64,000 bases of DNA from Macrostomum hystrix (Eukaryota > Platyhelminthes > Macrostomidae): NCBI GenBank assembly GCA_950097015.1, contig CATNEN010000039.1, positions 17,528,501 through 17,592,500 of the forward strand, given 5' to 3'. A program made the position numbers and the translations under genes. Positions within the stretch are counted from its first letter, which is position 1; each line of letters begins with the position of its first letter. Under the pieces are notes generated by a model, which did no database searches, was not told the DNA's origin, and saw nothing but the letters and a program-made list of their open reading frames with translations. This document shows, piece after piece, positions 1-10,600 of this stretch.

Positions 1-2
1 TA

Positions 3-52
3 TGCGAGAGGGGCTATCTGGGACAAACGTTTTCGCGGCCTCTATAATCCAC
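3..52. mobile_element. Truncated MITE end (same family as 36972-37120)
   Basis: The first 50 bases match, base for base, the left terminal inverted repeat plus some inner sequence of the complete MITE at 36972-37120, including the leading TA. The match stops at about position 52, where a short TATAATCT-type repeat begins. Only one end is present. It abuts the broken reverse transcriptase remnant that starts near position 90. Confidence 0.7.
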
Positions 53-59
53 ATAATCT

Positions 60-1818
60 ATAATCTATAATTCCTCTATAATCTAGGAAGACAGCCAGGG
101 CAAAACCGCTGCCCAGCACTGCCTTCTCGAGAGTCTCCACGAATGCAGTGGAGGGCGCTCTCCGTGGACCGGCCCGCCCGAAAGCGTGCTGGTTTGGGGA
201 GAGCGGGGCCCGCCCTAGCTCTACAGTAAGAAGGCGCCAAAGCACCAGTCTTTCCATGAGCTTGAGGCAGGTGGAAGTCAAGCTTATCGGGCGATAGGAC
301 TTGACCGAGCGATAGTCGCCTTTGGCGGGCTTCGGGATGAAGACGACCCGGGCTTCGTGCCACAGCGCTGGTACATAGCCCAGCACGATGCAGGCCCGTA
401 GAAGTCTGCAGAGGAGATGGAGGAAGCGGCCATTTTTGACCGCTTCATGCAGAAAGGCCGGATAGATACCGTCTGGCCCAGGTGTTTTATAAGGGTTGAA
501 TGACTTTGCCGCGCGAGCGATGCGGTCATTCGTAACAAGTGACTGAGCCAGGCCCTGACCACCACGCGAGTGGTCGTCTGGGCCAAAGTGCGCCGGTGCA
601 CTCGGGAAAAAGTGCCCTAGCATGAGCTCGAGCGTTTCCTCCGGGCGCTCCGTGACCGAGCCATCAGGCTATTTGATCGACGAGAGCTTGGAGAAGCGGT
701 CGTTGGTGAGCGCCTTTATTACGCGGGCCGTGGGCCGCGAGCCCTCAAGCCCTTCGCAGTATTGACGCCACTTGTCCGCTTTTGCCCTTCTGACCCGGCC
801 CTTAAACTCGTGGATAGCGCGAGTATATAGGCCTCTTTGTCGTCGGGGTCGTGAGAACAGCTTCCTCTGGAGAGCCTTAGCTCGGCGTCTCAGGACTCCG
901 AGCTCGGGGTTCCACCAGGGGGCCGATTTTTTTCCTTTGTAGGCTTTGAGCGGGCAAGCCATTTCGTAGGCCTCTGTGATGGCGCCGCCCAGCAGGGCAG
1001 CCACTCCATCCAGGTCCTGCGTGGTTGCCATGGCCATGGAGGGGTCGGAGTCCCGAAGGCCCTCATGCAGCCTTTGGCTGAACGTGGGCCAGTCGGTGTT
1101 TCTGACATTACGCCTCCAGATAGGCTTTTGCTTCTTATCGGGAGTACCGATGTTGAAGCGGATAAAACGGTGGTCCGAGAGTGAGCTTTCGGTCTCCCAC
1201 ACCTCCCAACCCAGCACCCTTGGGAGGATGCCGGGTGAGGCCAGGGTGACGTCCAGCACCTCAGCCCACCGCCCATTGTCGAACGTGGGCGTGTTGCCCA
1301 TATTGCAGAAGTTGAGAGGCGTGCCGCTAACGAAGTCCAGGAGCTCTTCGCTGCGGTCATTAATTTTAGAGCTACCCCAGTGGGTGTGATGTGAGTTCAC
1401 ATCTCCCGCGAGGAGCAGCTCAAAGTTACGAGCCCTGGCGAAATCGCATAGGGTGACGAGGGTATCGCTGACAACGGGGGGCGTCACCTGCCAGGTAGGC
1501 GGATGCCACGAGGGTCAGCTTGTTGGGCACAATGTGTGCGGATTGAATGACGCAGATGTCCCCGTTAGAAAGATCGGGTCTCATCCACGCATTTAAAGCT
1601 TTTGCAGCATAGATCAGAGATCTGGGGCGGACAGAGTCTTCCATGCAAAAGCAGTCATAGCCAGCAGGAATGTTGCTTGGTTTGTTATTCGATAGCCAGG
1701 GCTCCTGTACCAGTACAAGGCCCGGCATCATGCGCTCTGTCGTGCGCATCAGACTGACTGACGCTGCCACGCAGTGCTGGGTGTTAACTTGTAGACATGA
1801 AATCCCGGGGATCATCAT
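60..1818 (-). pseudogene. Non-LTR retrotransposon ORF2 remnant (endonuclease + partial RT)
   Basis: Read on the minus strand, 1818-1490 encodes the start of an endonuclease/exonuclease/phosphatase-type domain (LQVNTQHCVAAS, then LVLVQEPW). After a frameshift near 1490 the domain continues (LLLAGDVNSHHTHWG, then SLSDHRFIRF), as in Jockey/R1-type elements. A linker follows, then a stop at 669-671 in the same frame, then the reverse transcriptase fingers (KTPGPDGIYPAFL, SYRPISLTSTCLKLMERL). The RT is cut off before its catalytic centre, where the MITE-derived sequence begins. One frameshift, one nonsense codon and the truncation show that it is dead. The clade is inferred from motifs only. Confidence 0.85.
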
Positions 1819-1829
1819 GCAGGCAAGGT

Positions 1830-2165
1830 CTACTTGGAGGGGGACTCAGCCAGAAGGCGGTCCTCCTCCTCCGGGTCGATGTCGGTAGCCATGGGCTCCT
1901 CCGTGCCCCGGCCCCGAGCCAGAGGCGGGAACTCGGCGGGGTCAGCCGCCCAGTCCCCACCCCCGGCCCCGAGCCCAGGCCCAGAGTCTCCCTCAACCGG
2001 TGCCAGCACCGCTCCCTGGGCCGTGAGAGGGGCGCTCGAAGGGCCCTGCTCGATAGAGCAGGGCACCACAGAGGCCTCCCCCGTAGCCCTTGGTTGCGGC
2101 GCCTGCCCCGGTGGGCCGCCGCGCATCTCAGTGCGCAGCTGGGTCACCTTGGCGGTTCGCACCAC
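1830..2165 (-). pseudogene. Possible ORF1 tail of the same non-LTR element
   Basis: An open frame of about 110 codons on the minus strand lies directly 5' of the endonuclease remnant. It is rich in Pro, Gly, Ala and acidic residues and contains no zinc knuckle. Its position suggests an ORF1-type protein or the ORF2 leader. No motif proves this, so the call rests on context and is weak. Confidence 0.35.
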
Positions 2166-2296
2166 CTCGGAGGCCCGCTGGAGAAGGCCCCGGCGCTTGG
2201 TGGCGCGCGCGGAGCGACGCTCAGAGCTGCCGGCAATGGCGCGCTCTGGCCTTTTTTGGCGAGACGACTGGGCCCTGCCCCCGGTTAGATTTGATC

Positions 2297-2490
2297 GATT
2301 AGCTGGCAGGTGGCAGTTGAACTGCAGTCAACTCTTGATCCGATTTGCAACGGCTGAGTAGAATCGGCCAGAATGCTTAGTCGAGTGTTGTCAGTTGTTG
2401 GATTTGATTCTTCGTTTCGGGCCGCTGCCCCTTCAATATGCTGCAGAAAATGCAGGTCCGAGCCGGCTCGGTCTATGGCAGCGCTGGCTC
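2297..2490 (-). repeat. Inverted copy of the 23270-23480 segment
   Basis: About 190 bases on the minus strand match 23270-23480 on the plus strand at high identity, with small indels near 2320-2345. In the 23-kb copy this sequence runs up to the start codon of the Ly6-like gene. Here it is wedged between two retrotransposon remnants. It may be a dispersed repeat used as a 5' region, or a duplicated promoter piece. Confidence 0.8.
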
Positions 2491-2496
2491 ACACAG

Positions 2497-3330
2497 GGGC
2501 CTCTCGTGCAGACGGTGAGGTCGTCAGCGTATTGAATCAGCTGGATCTGGGCAGGAGGAGCCGGGATGTCGCTCATGTAGTAGGCAAAGAGGAGCGGGGA
2601 CAGAACCCCTCCCTGAGGCACGCCCGCTCTGAGACGCCTGGCCGAGGAGAGCGAGCCGCGGAAGAGGACTCTCGTGCTCCGACCGCACAGGTACGCACTG
2701 AGCCACCTGGTGAGGCATTTCGGCAGGCTGGAGTTGAAGAGCCTCCGGAGGAGCTTGGCATGATTGACTTTGTCGAACGCTTTTTGCAGATCGAGTGCTA
2801 TGAGCAGAGTCCTCTCAGCAGGTTTAGGTTGGCTAAGGCCGTTGCTGATGGAGCTCGTGAGGCTGGTGAGGGCGGTGGCGGTGGAGTGCCCCGCGCGGAA
2901 GCCATGCTGCCAGGTGGGGAGCGGGAGTGCGCTCTGAAAGGTGGACAGCAGGCAATTTTCCAGCAATTTTGCGGCTGGAGAAAAGGATCGAGATTGGCCT
3001 GTAGGAGAAGCTGCAGGTAGCATCTTTGTCCCTTTAAGAAGAGACACTACCTTGGCAGATGTCCAGGTGCTAGGAACGATACTGGTGGTAAGGCTCAGAT
3101 TGAATAGGCAGCAGAGGAAGGCAATTCCCTTTGGTCCAAGATGCTTCAGGACGATGGGGGAAAGGCCATCCGGTCCGGTGGCTTTGGACGGCGAAGAGCT
3201 TTTGACGCCAAAAGATCTCCCCTGGAGTCGGAGAGGGGCGAGTGTCAGAGAACATTGTGCGCATTAAAGTCGCCAACGACAAGGTGAGTCCCGTGCGAGG
3301 TGTCTTCCAGGAAGGACGCAGGGTCAAGCT
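2497..3330 (-). pseudogene. Second non-LTR retrotransposon remnant (EN scrap + RT)
   Basis: On the minus strand, 3300-3265 encodes an endonuclease scrap (LVVGDFNAHN). It runs with stops and frame changes into a reverse transcriptase: QHGFRAGHSTATAL, LDLQKAFDKVNHAKLL, GVPQGGVLSPLLFAYYM, and the catalytic box in IQYADDLTV at about 2530. Downstream of the box the homology ends abruptly at the repeat at 2490. The sequence differs from the 60-1818 remnant, so this is a separate Jockey/CR1-like insertion. It is non-functional because of its stops, an internal deletion and a missing 3' end. Confidence 0.85.
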
Positions 3331-3360
3331 AGTGGTTGGCAGGACAGGAGCTGGCTGGTG

Positions 3361-3580
3361 GACACCCAATACTGTTAGACACCCAATACTGTTAGACACC
3401 CAATACTGTTAGACACCCAATACTGTTAGACACCCAATACTGTTAGACACCCAATACTGTTAGACACCCAATACTGTTAGACACCCAATACTGTTAGACA
3501 CCCAATACTGTTAGACACCCAATACTGTTAGACACCCAATACTGTTAGACACCCAATACTGTTAGACACCCAATACTGTT
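3361..3580 (+). repeat. 17-bp minisatellite, left block
   Basis: About 13 near-perfect copies of the unit GTTAGACACCCAATACT. The array ends exactly at the terminal inverted repeat that begins at 3582. The same unit in the same orientation resumes at 22163, right after the matching inverted end. Confidence 0.97.
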
Positions 3581-3581
3581 T

Positions 3582-4305
3582 AGTAGTATGGGTTAGCAGA
3601 ACCCTGCCGACACTGGGGAGATAGGAGGGCGGCCTAATGCATTTGAATGGGGGAGGGGTTGCCTATCCCAGAGCAGAGGACACAGCCGACACTATGGAGA
3701 TAGGAGGACATCGTAGATAGTAGAGGCCGGCTATCTCTTTGCATTGGGGAGGGGTTAACACAGCTGGGATAGGAGGAGAGGCCGGCCTATCTCTTTGCAT
3801 TGGGGAGGGGTTAACACAGCTGGGATAGGAGGAGAGGCCGGCTATCTCTTTGCATTGGGGAGGGGTTAACACAGCTGGAATAGGAGGAGAGGCCGGCTAT
3901 CTCTTTGCATTGGGGAGGGGTTAACACAGCTGGGATAGGAGAGGCCGGGAGGTGTTGGGTTAGAGTTGGAGATAAGGGACGCAGAAAAAGATTGAAAAAA
4001 TTTTCTATCGGGAGGGATAGAAAGGAAGTGATTGAGTGATAAAAACTAGATAGGAGGCGTAAAGGAATGTTTGAGATTGCTGCGCCTATATCTGTTTGCG
4101 CTAGGGAAGGCTAACACTGCAGAGTTGGGAGGCTCGGGAAAGAAATTGCGTAAAAAATGCAGTGAGTAATTCTTCAGTACAAGAGTGTTAAAGGCTAGGG
4201 CAATGAGCATTCGGCCTTTGTATGGGGGTGTGGGGGGCAAAGCCCCCCACAATTAATAACTCTGCCTTTGCAGCCTATCTCTTTGCACTGGGTACAGCTA
4301 GAGGA
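3582..4305 (+). repeat. Left arm of 18.6-kb inverted repeat
   Basis: This stretch matches the reverse complement of 21279-22162 almost throughout. The match includes the TIR, the 55-56 bp subterminal units (fewer copies here), and the single-copy region 3957-4260 with its TGTGGGGGGCAAAGCCC run. A further matching block lies at 4585-4645, against 20680-20760 reversed. Confidence 0.9.
3740..3945 (+). repeat. 55-56 bp subterminal tandem repeat (left)
   Basis: Four imperfect copies of a unit containing GGGGAGGGGTTAACACAGCT, GGATAGGAGGAGAGGCCGG and CTATCTCTTTGCATT. The reverse-complement array, with about seven copies, is at 21655-22030. Confidence 0.95.
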
Positions 4306-4685
4306 GGAAGAAGAAGATAGGAAGAAAGCATTGGGGTGGGTTGGGTGTGGCGTCCAAACCGATACTGGAGGGTGGGGAGGCATGGGGTGGGTGGGTGCCT
4401 GTGTCACAGTACAGGGATGAACTGATGGGATGCCGGCCTATCTGCTATAGAAGAACCCTGACGACACTGCGGAGATAGGAGGCTAGCCCGGCAGTGTATT
4501 TTGGAGTTTGGAGGGGCGCCGACAAACTCAGAACAGAGGAGGAATGAGATAGGAGGAAAGCATTGGGGTGAGTGTGGGGTGTGGCGTCCAATCCTACTTA
4601 CCTACATATCTAGTCTGAGCTCCATCACAGGACAAACACCCACCCCAACTCTAGCCAATCAGAATCGAGCACACATTTTGGATGG

Positions 4686-4693
4686 TATATAAG
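4686..4693 (+). promoter_or_regulatory. TATA box of the PC4-like gene
   Basis: TATATAAG lies 80 bases upstream of the ATG at 4773, leaving room for a start site near 4715 and a leader of about 55 bases. It is the only good TATA motif upstream of this gene. Confidence 0.6.
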
Positions 4694-4772
4694 CCCTCAA
4701 AAATCGTTAGGAAAGGAGCAAGTTTTCTCAGCTCGTAATTTACCTGATCTTAGCTTTTGACATTAGCTAGCG

Positions 4773-5510
4773 ATGGACATCTGCGACGGTTATAAGATTC
4801 AGGTTCAAGATTACGAAGGCTTGAAGTACATAGCGATAAGAAAGTTCTACCGCCACGGCAGCACTGCAAGTCTGAAACCTGGCGTCCCTGGCTTCAACCT
4901 GAATGTTTGCCAATGGGAAAAGCTGAAGCAACTGAAGCGGTCGCTCGTAGTGTCTGCTCTCAAAAGCGAGTGCAAGGTGGTGAAACTAGGCTTTGATAAG
5001 TTTATCGAAGTCAGGGACGGCATCATCTGGCTCAAGCGGCTGCCTGAGGACTGCTGCGAGGAATTCATGAAGCGTAACGCCGTACCGCTGACCCCACCGC
5101 TGTGGAATAAGCTGTGGCACAACGCATCATGGATAGACGGCCAGCTGTCGGCTCCCTTCAAGGACATGCGGACGAAGTACGAGCTGGAGTCAGATGAGGA
5201 AGAGCAGGACACGAAGCCCGTCCTGGAGGCCGAGAGATCTGAAGGCAATGGTGGAGACGGAGACGAGATCGGCTCGCCTAGAATGCTGCAGATCGACACC
5301 GAGGCTGCCACATCCACGCCGCTTCCCCTGGCTAGCGCTGGGGATGGACGGATCCCGTCTCGGGACTCGGACTTGCGGGAGGACCCGGTGTGGTACCAGT
5401 TCCGGGCGGCTGCGGCTGCGGCGGCCAGCGGTAGCAGGAAGCGCAAACAGCCGTTTCCACTTCGTCGGCAGGAGGCAATGAAGCTTACCAGGCTGCACTT
5501 CGATGAGTGA
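4773..5510 (+). CDS. PC4/p15-like nuclear protein, single exon, element cargo
   Basis: The product has 245 residues. Residues about 8-55 (GLKYIAIRKFYRHG, then SLKPGVPGFNLNVCQWEKL) follow the pattern of the PC4 transcriptional coactivator / ssDNA-binding domain: a strand, 'KPG-x-x-G', then 'L-x-x-x-QW-x-x-L'. A second basic/hydrophobic stretch follows, then an acidic middle (ESDEEEQD, about residues 140-147), an Ala-rich run, and a basic SRKRKQ motif near the C terminus that could be a nuclear signal. Known PC4 proteins bind single-stranded DNA and act in transcription and repair; that this one does so is inference. The gene has its own TATA box, no intron, and converges on the Cys/His gene at 5726. 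The acidic tail is unlike canonical PC4. Confidence 0.7.
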   Translation: MDICDGYKIQVQDYEGLKYIAIRKFYRHGSTASLKPGVPGFNLNVCQWEKLKQLKRSLVVSALKSECKVVKLGFDKFIEVRDGIIWLKRLPEDCCEEFMKRNAVPLTPPLWNKLWHNASWIDGQLSAPFKDMRTKYELESDEEEQDTKPVLEAERSEGNGGDGDEIGSPRMLQIDTEAATSTPLPLASAGDGRIPSRDSDLREDPVWYQFRAAAAAAASGSRKRKQPFPLRRQEAMKLTRLHFDE

Positions 5511-5725
5511 CTGAACAGTGTGCTCTAATGCGTCTGACTGCTTTTGTGCTCAAATCAGCTGCTCAATTTGTAATTTTGACAGTGTTAAAAGCCAGCTACT
5601 TAATGTTTTTTCCCATTTATTCAGTGTTCACAATTGCTTCTGCATTTGTATGGTGCTGGTTGTTTTTCGACGCAGGTCGATTTTCTGTTACAGTGAATTA
5701 CAAAAAACCTAAGAAAATGAATTGC

Positions 5726-6481
5726 TCATGCTAGAGAAAGCAAGCCTTCCGCTCTTTCACACTCAGCCTGCAGATTCGGCCCATCGTCTCTTCGCAGCAT
5801 TTTGCCTCGAACTTGCGGCCTCCGAATGGCTGCAGCAGCAACAGTGGCGTCTGTCACAGAAGCTGTAGGACCGATCACATCAGCCTCAATGCTCTGCAGT
5901 GCAGACTGGATAGAGTCATGCCGCAGGCGCTTTCCTCCATGTTGCGGTGCAGCATCAGCAGCAGTGCGCTTTTTCGCCGCCGCGCCTTTGCGAGTGAGGC
6001 TGCTGGGCATCAGGAAGTCATTGTCGCTGCCAGCTTCTTCCTCATCAGGTTCTGGCCGTCTATTGATTACGTCCTCGAATACCTGGGTGAACACACCAGA
6101 ACGTGCAGTTGGCCGCTCATTCTCAGCCCGCTGTTTTTGCTGGTCACGCCGCTGTTTCTCCTGTAGCTGCTTCGCAGCCCTGATGATTTTCCAGCGCTGG
6201 GCCTCCCTTTCCTTCTCCGTCGAAGGCACAATTTTATGCTCCTTGTGTTTGGCAGGCACCTGCTTGGCCTTCACCTGCTCCACGATGCCGCACTGGCTGC
6301 AGGCAAGCCAGCGAGTTACTTGGCAGGTGTTGTTGCTATGGTGTCGCGGGGAGACACCCCCAATTGTGCATGCTTCGCAGGTCAAGCACACCTCATAGAG
6401 GTCTTTGTGACAACTTTTAAATATTGGCGATTTCAACATTTTTCTAGACAGTGCTTGTGCTTACCAGGTGAATATTTGCAT
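5726..6481 (-). CDS. Cys/His-rich zinc-binding-like protein, copy 1
   Basis: Two-exon model: exon 1 6465-6481 (ATG, 17 bases), a 51-bp GT-AG intron, exon 2 5726-6413, giving 234 residues with matching phase. The N terminus has closely spaced Cys/His (MQIFTCCHKDLYEVCLTC, then CEACTIGGVSPRHH, LACSQCG, KHKEH). The pattern C-x2-C-x7-HH-x4-C-x6-C-x2-C and then a late H-x2-H suggests one or two zinc sites. It resembles a B-box only loosely. A highly charged helix follows (EREAQRWKIIRAAKQL, EKQRRDQQKQR), then an acidic patch and a basic KKR/KRLRHD region. I do not recognise the family. A paralogue is at 19238-20275. It lies in the 3.9-kb TIR element, convergent with the PC4-like gene. Confidence 0.65.
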
Positions 6482-6639
6482 TCAAATTATGAATTTCAAG
6501 TCTTTATTTATATCCATAATCCAACCCCCCATACCCCCTCACCCCTTACACCCCTCCCCATTCATAATAAAATTAAATCAGCAAAAAAACCAACATTCAA
6601 TTCATGTTTCAAGATCGCCGCTAAGCCGCCCCTTGGTAA

Positions 6640-6720
6640 CCAAACGGAATCGAACTCATAAAATCAAATCGTCCCGGCGACCCTCAATCCCAAACAACCA
6701 TTACACTAAACTGTTTTTGA
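6640..6720 (-). other. tRNA-like segment (pseudo-tRNA or SINE head)
   Basis: Read on the minus strand, it contains an A-box-like TTAGTGTAATGG and a B-box-like GAGTTCGATTCC at plausible spacing. A cloverleaf cannot be completed cleanly by eye, so this is called tRNA-derived rather than a tRNA gene. Confidence 0.35.
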
Positions 6721-6785
6721 GTTCACAAACTGTGAATTCGAAGTCATAAATTTTTTCATTTGAAAAATACCGCGCGGCGGCGTCG

Positions 6786-7216
6786 GCAGGGTTCTGCAAA
6801 CAGATAGGCCGACACCCCATCTGTATATTCCCATGCCTCCTATCTCCACAGTGTCGGCAGGGTTCTGCAAACAGATAGGCCGACACCCCATCTGTATATT
6901 CCCATGCCTCCTATCTCCACAGTGTCGGCAGGGTTCTGCAAACAGATAGGCCGACACCCCATCTGTATATTCCCATGCCTCCTATCTCCACAGTGTCGGC
7001 AGGGTTCTGCAAACAGATAGGCCGACACCCCATCTGTATATTCCCATGCCTCCTATCTCCACAGTGTCGGCAGGGTTCTGCAAACAGATAGGCCGACACC
7101 CCATCTGTATATTCCCATGCCTCCTATCTCCACAGTGTCGGCAGGGTTCTGCAAACAGATAGGCCGACACCCCATCTGTATATTCCCATGCCTCCTATCT
7201 CCACAGTGTCGGCAGG
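6786..7216 (-). repeat. 71-bp subterminal tandem repeat (right end of 3.9-kb element)
   Basis: Six almost perfect 71-base units containing CCTCCTATCTCCACAGTGTC, GGCAGGGTTCTGCAAACAGA and TAGGCCGACACCCCATC. Each unit includes part of the terminal inverted repeat, so the repeats are amplified TIR sequence. Open frames across it are artefacts of the 71-bp period. Confidence 0.97.
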
Positions 7217-7692
7217 GTTCTGCTATAGCAGATAGGCCGGCATCCCATCAGTCTATCCCTGCACTGTGTACACAGGCACCCACCAACCCCATGCCTCCCC
7301 ACCCTCCAGTCTCGGATTGGACGACACACCCCACCCCACCCCAATGCTTTCCTCCTATCCCATTACTCCTCTGTTCTGAGATTTTCGGCGCCCCTCCACA
7401 CTCCAAAATACACTGGCGAGATAGCCTCCTATCTCCGCAGTGTCGGCAGGGTTCTGCTAACTCCTACTACTTCAACGCAAAGAGAGACCTAAGTCAAAAT
7501 ATCAGAAGCGCATACAATCCTGAGCCGAGGCCGGACAACGTAATTTTGCGTCGCATTGAAAGTTTCCATAACTGAAAAACGAGCGAACATTTCTATTCAA
7601 CGTCATTTGTCCTACAAAACATTAGAATTGCATTTGAGTCATTGCATTGTTTGCAAAATTTAAAGGCTGCATTTTCAAACTAAGGCTGTGAC

Positions 7693-10600
7693 CTAGTAGA
7701 CGGTGACTGCGGCGGCTGCCAAGCTGGCCAGGCTTACCAGGATGGCGGCGGAAACTCCGCCAGTTCTCTGGCCGTCACTAAACGGTCCGGGCGGACCGCT
7801 GTCGATGCTGCCACCGTTGCCGGCCAACTGGCAGTCGGGCGGGGCGAATCCTGGCGGACAGTGGCAGTGGCCGCGCGAGTTCACGGTGCCACCGTTTTGG
7901 CAGGTGACATTGCCAGCCACAGCGGCTTGGATACGAATCTCCGAGGCGGATTGGCAAGTTCTGTGGAAGCACATTTGCTCGCCGGTACGGTTTCCGCAAC
8001 GCGCACCGTCTGGCACTCGATCGGGCGGCCCGGGTATCCGCGGATTGTAGCTGCAAATGGCAATGCCGCAAGTTTCTGGACCTGTCCCGGTTATATTCGG
8101 AACGCAGTTCGCCAAATTCTCAATCGGGTGCACAAAGGTGCCGCACGTTACCATATCACATTCCTTGCTTTTTTTCGGGCACCAGGAACTCTGCAAGCAG
8201 TGGAGAAGTGTGATGTGTTGCTAAAAAGTGAACTAGACAGCGAATCGGAATCGCTCAGGAAGAGATACAATAAATAGTGAGGTGAGCTTGACGGCTGACT
8301 TAAAAGGCAGTCAATATCGTTTTGCAGGAAAATAAGCAATTCAATCAAAGTGAATAAAATGGGTTAGTAGTTTTAAGAGCTTCCGAGAATGAGGGAATTC
8401 CTCTGACTCACGGCATCCCGTGCCGTCGGTCCCCAGAGTAACTGACACTGAGTCTGGGCGGAGCCGCACAGACCGTTGGCGCAGAAGTTGCTGCCGCACG
8501 GTGTCCCGTCTCTGGCAGCGAAATCGGCAGGGCAGGTTGAGTCGACGCCGTTACAGAATTCCGGCAGGTCGCATTGTCCTTTGGCGGCGCGGCAGACGGT
8601 GCCAGTCGGGTGCGGCTGACAGACCGTCAAGTCGCAGCAGCGCCCCGCGGCGCAGGCAGCGGATTCGGCCAGCTTGCAGGAGGTGGCGTTGCAGCAGTCG
8701 TTGCCTCTGTGAAACGATTGGTGAGCAGATAACTAACGACTTTTTTGCTACCTCTGACACAAAGCTCGAGACTTTGGATCTTGTTAGTTTCGAAATAGAT
8801 GAAAGAGTTGTAGAAAAAAGAATCGATATTGCACGAAATTCACTTGGCACCGCCGAAGCTATTGCGCAGCGCTTCCAAATCATGTGTACAGCTGTTCAGT
8901 CTGTGGACTGAGTGCTGCCACTCCTACCGAAATTTCCACGCCAGCAGATGCTGCTAGTCAATTTACAGCTGGGTGAAATGACGCAATGAGGGAATTGACA
9001 CAGGTTATTTTCTTCGGGCTGTGAATCGAACTCCCGAACTACTCACACGGATCAGTTGCCTTTCAATGTGCAGCAGTCACTTTTTGTAGGCACTCGTTTT
9101 TTAAAACACACACGACACACAAAACTCATAAAATAGCTCGTAGGAAGAATTGGCAGAGCACAAAATGAACAATTGCAAGAGAGCTGCGGGCAATGGCACA
9201 TCATTTGGCGACACCAGACCTGCAGCCAGCGAGGAGACAATTCGGCCCATTTCGCTGACTCCTGAGCACACCTACTCACACAGGTGTGTACATCTGCAAT
9301 CAATTTCTCATCATCAGGCAGTGTACACTGTCACTGTGCCTTGGAGGTTGGCCCCCAAAGGCGCAAATTGCACTACAAGCCCCAAGCCTACTCTCCGCGG
9401 CTGCGGCCCAAATGAATGAGGCCTCACCATGGAATCGAGCTCAGGGAGCTTGGTGCGAGAGGCAAGCGCTTTAGACCGCTCTGCCACTCACTCACCCCGC
9501 AAGTGGGATTCTACAACGTAATTAATAGGTGAAAGTAATTCTAACCTGAGTTGTTCGGCAGCCAAGTGAAAAGTGAAGAATCCCAAGATTGGGTCAGATT
9601 CAAGAAGTCAAATCCCAGTTGACTGAGTACCCTGACCTACTCATCAACGCCACAACCGGCCTCGCCGCCACAGTCGCAGTCCTCGCCGTCTTCCAGAAGG
9701 CCGTTGCCGCAGACCGCTGTTGGCCAATCCGCGGCTACTGGCAGGCGAAGCCCGCCCGGATAGTCAGCCTCCGGTCTCGGCCACAGCAGGCAGTGACGGA
9801 CGCCGGAATCCAGGAAGTTCTTCAGGGCTTTCTTTGAGCAGTCCGACCAGCCGATGTTGTGCCACTTGCTGCGATTCAGCGTTTTGGGGTGCATCATGCA
9901 GGCCTCATTGGAGTCGTAACAATAGCAGGGGCCTTGGTATTTGTTATCGTAGTCGACGCCCAGGTTGTATGCCAGGTTCTGTGTCATTATCACCCCGGTG
10001 GTGTCGAAGTTGCCGGACTGATGAGCCTGGCGTGGGCAATCGGAGATATTCGTAATATATTCAATATTTTTATGTGAACCCAGATTTGGGAGCCTGCGGA
10101 GCAGTGATTAGGGAGACTGGGAACAGAGACTAGGGAGACTCGGGAACAGAGATTAGGGAGACTCGGGAACAGAGATTAGGGAGACTCGGGAACAGAGACT
10201 AGGGAGACTCGGGAACAGAGAGTAGGGGGAGTAGGGAGACTGGGAACAGAGAGTAGGGAGACTCGGGAACAGAGATTAGGGAGACTGGGAACAGAGATTA
10301 GGGAGACTGGGAACAGAGATTAGGGAGACTGGGAACAGAGACTAGGGAGACTGGGAACAGAGATTAGGGAGACTGGGAACAGAGATTAGGGAGGCTATGA
10401 ACAGAGAGAAGGGAAACTGCGGAACAGAGATTAGGGAGACTGCGGAACCCAGTATAGTGAGGCTGGTGGGATAGATTTTGGGGAGGCTGTGGGATAAAGA
10501 ATTGGGCGACTGGAGATCCAGCGAGGAATTGAAAGAGAGGGTACTGGTCTCCCAATTCATTTTAATGTAGGGATTAGTGTCCTCTGCTGGAAGCCAGTTT

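Larger units (their letters stand above)
3582..7471. mobile_element. 3.9-kb TIR-bounded element carrying PC4-like and Cys/His genes
   Basis: The left end (3582-3630) and the reverse complement of the right end (about 7425-7471) share about 47 bases with few differences, both starting AGTAGTA and running through GTTAGCAGAACCCTGCCGAC. Both ends then have subterminal arrays: a 55-56 bp unit on the left (about 3740-3945) and a 71-bp unit on the right (6786-7216). The interior holds two convergent genes: a PC4-like protein (plus) and a Cys/His-rich protein (minus). No transposase motif is visible, so it is either non-autonomous or uses an unrecognised protein. A clear target duplication was not seen. 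Confidence 0.65.

Noticed and set aside
1797..2361. Plus-strand Pro/Arg-rich open frames
   Set aside because: GC-rich shadows of the minus-strand retrotransposon remnant.
4847..5446. 199-codon open frame antisense to the PC4-like gene
   Set aside because: Shadow of the plus-strand gene; Ser/Ala-rich translation with no motif.
6701..7170. A ladder of open frames encoding the same repeated peptide on the minus strand
   Set aside because: They are the 71-bp subterminal array read in shifting frames; there is no start context or conserved domain.
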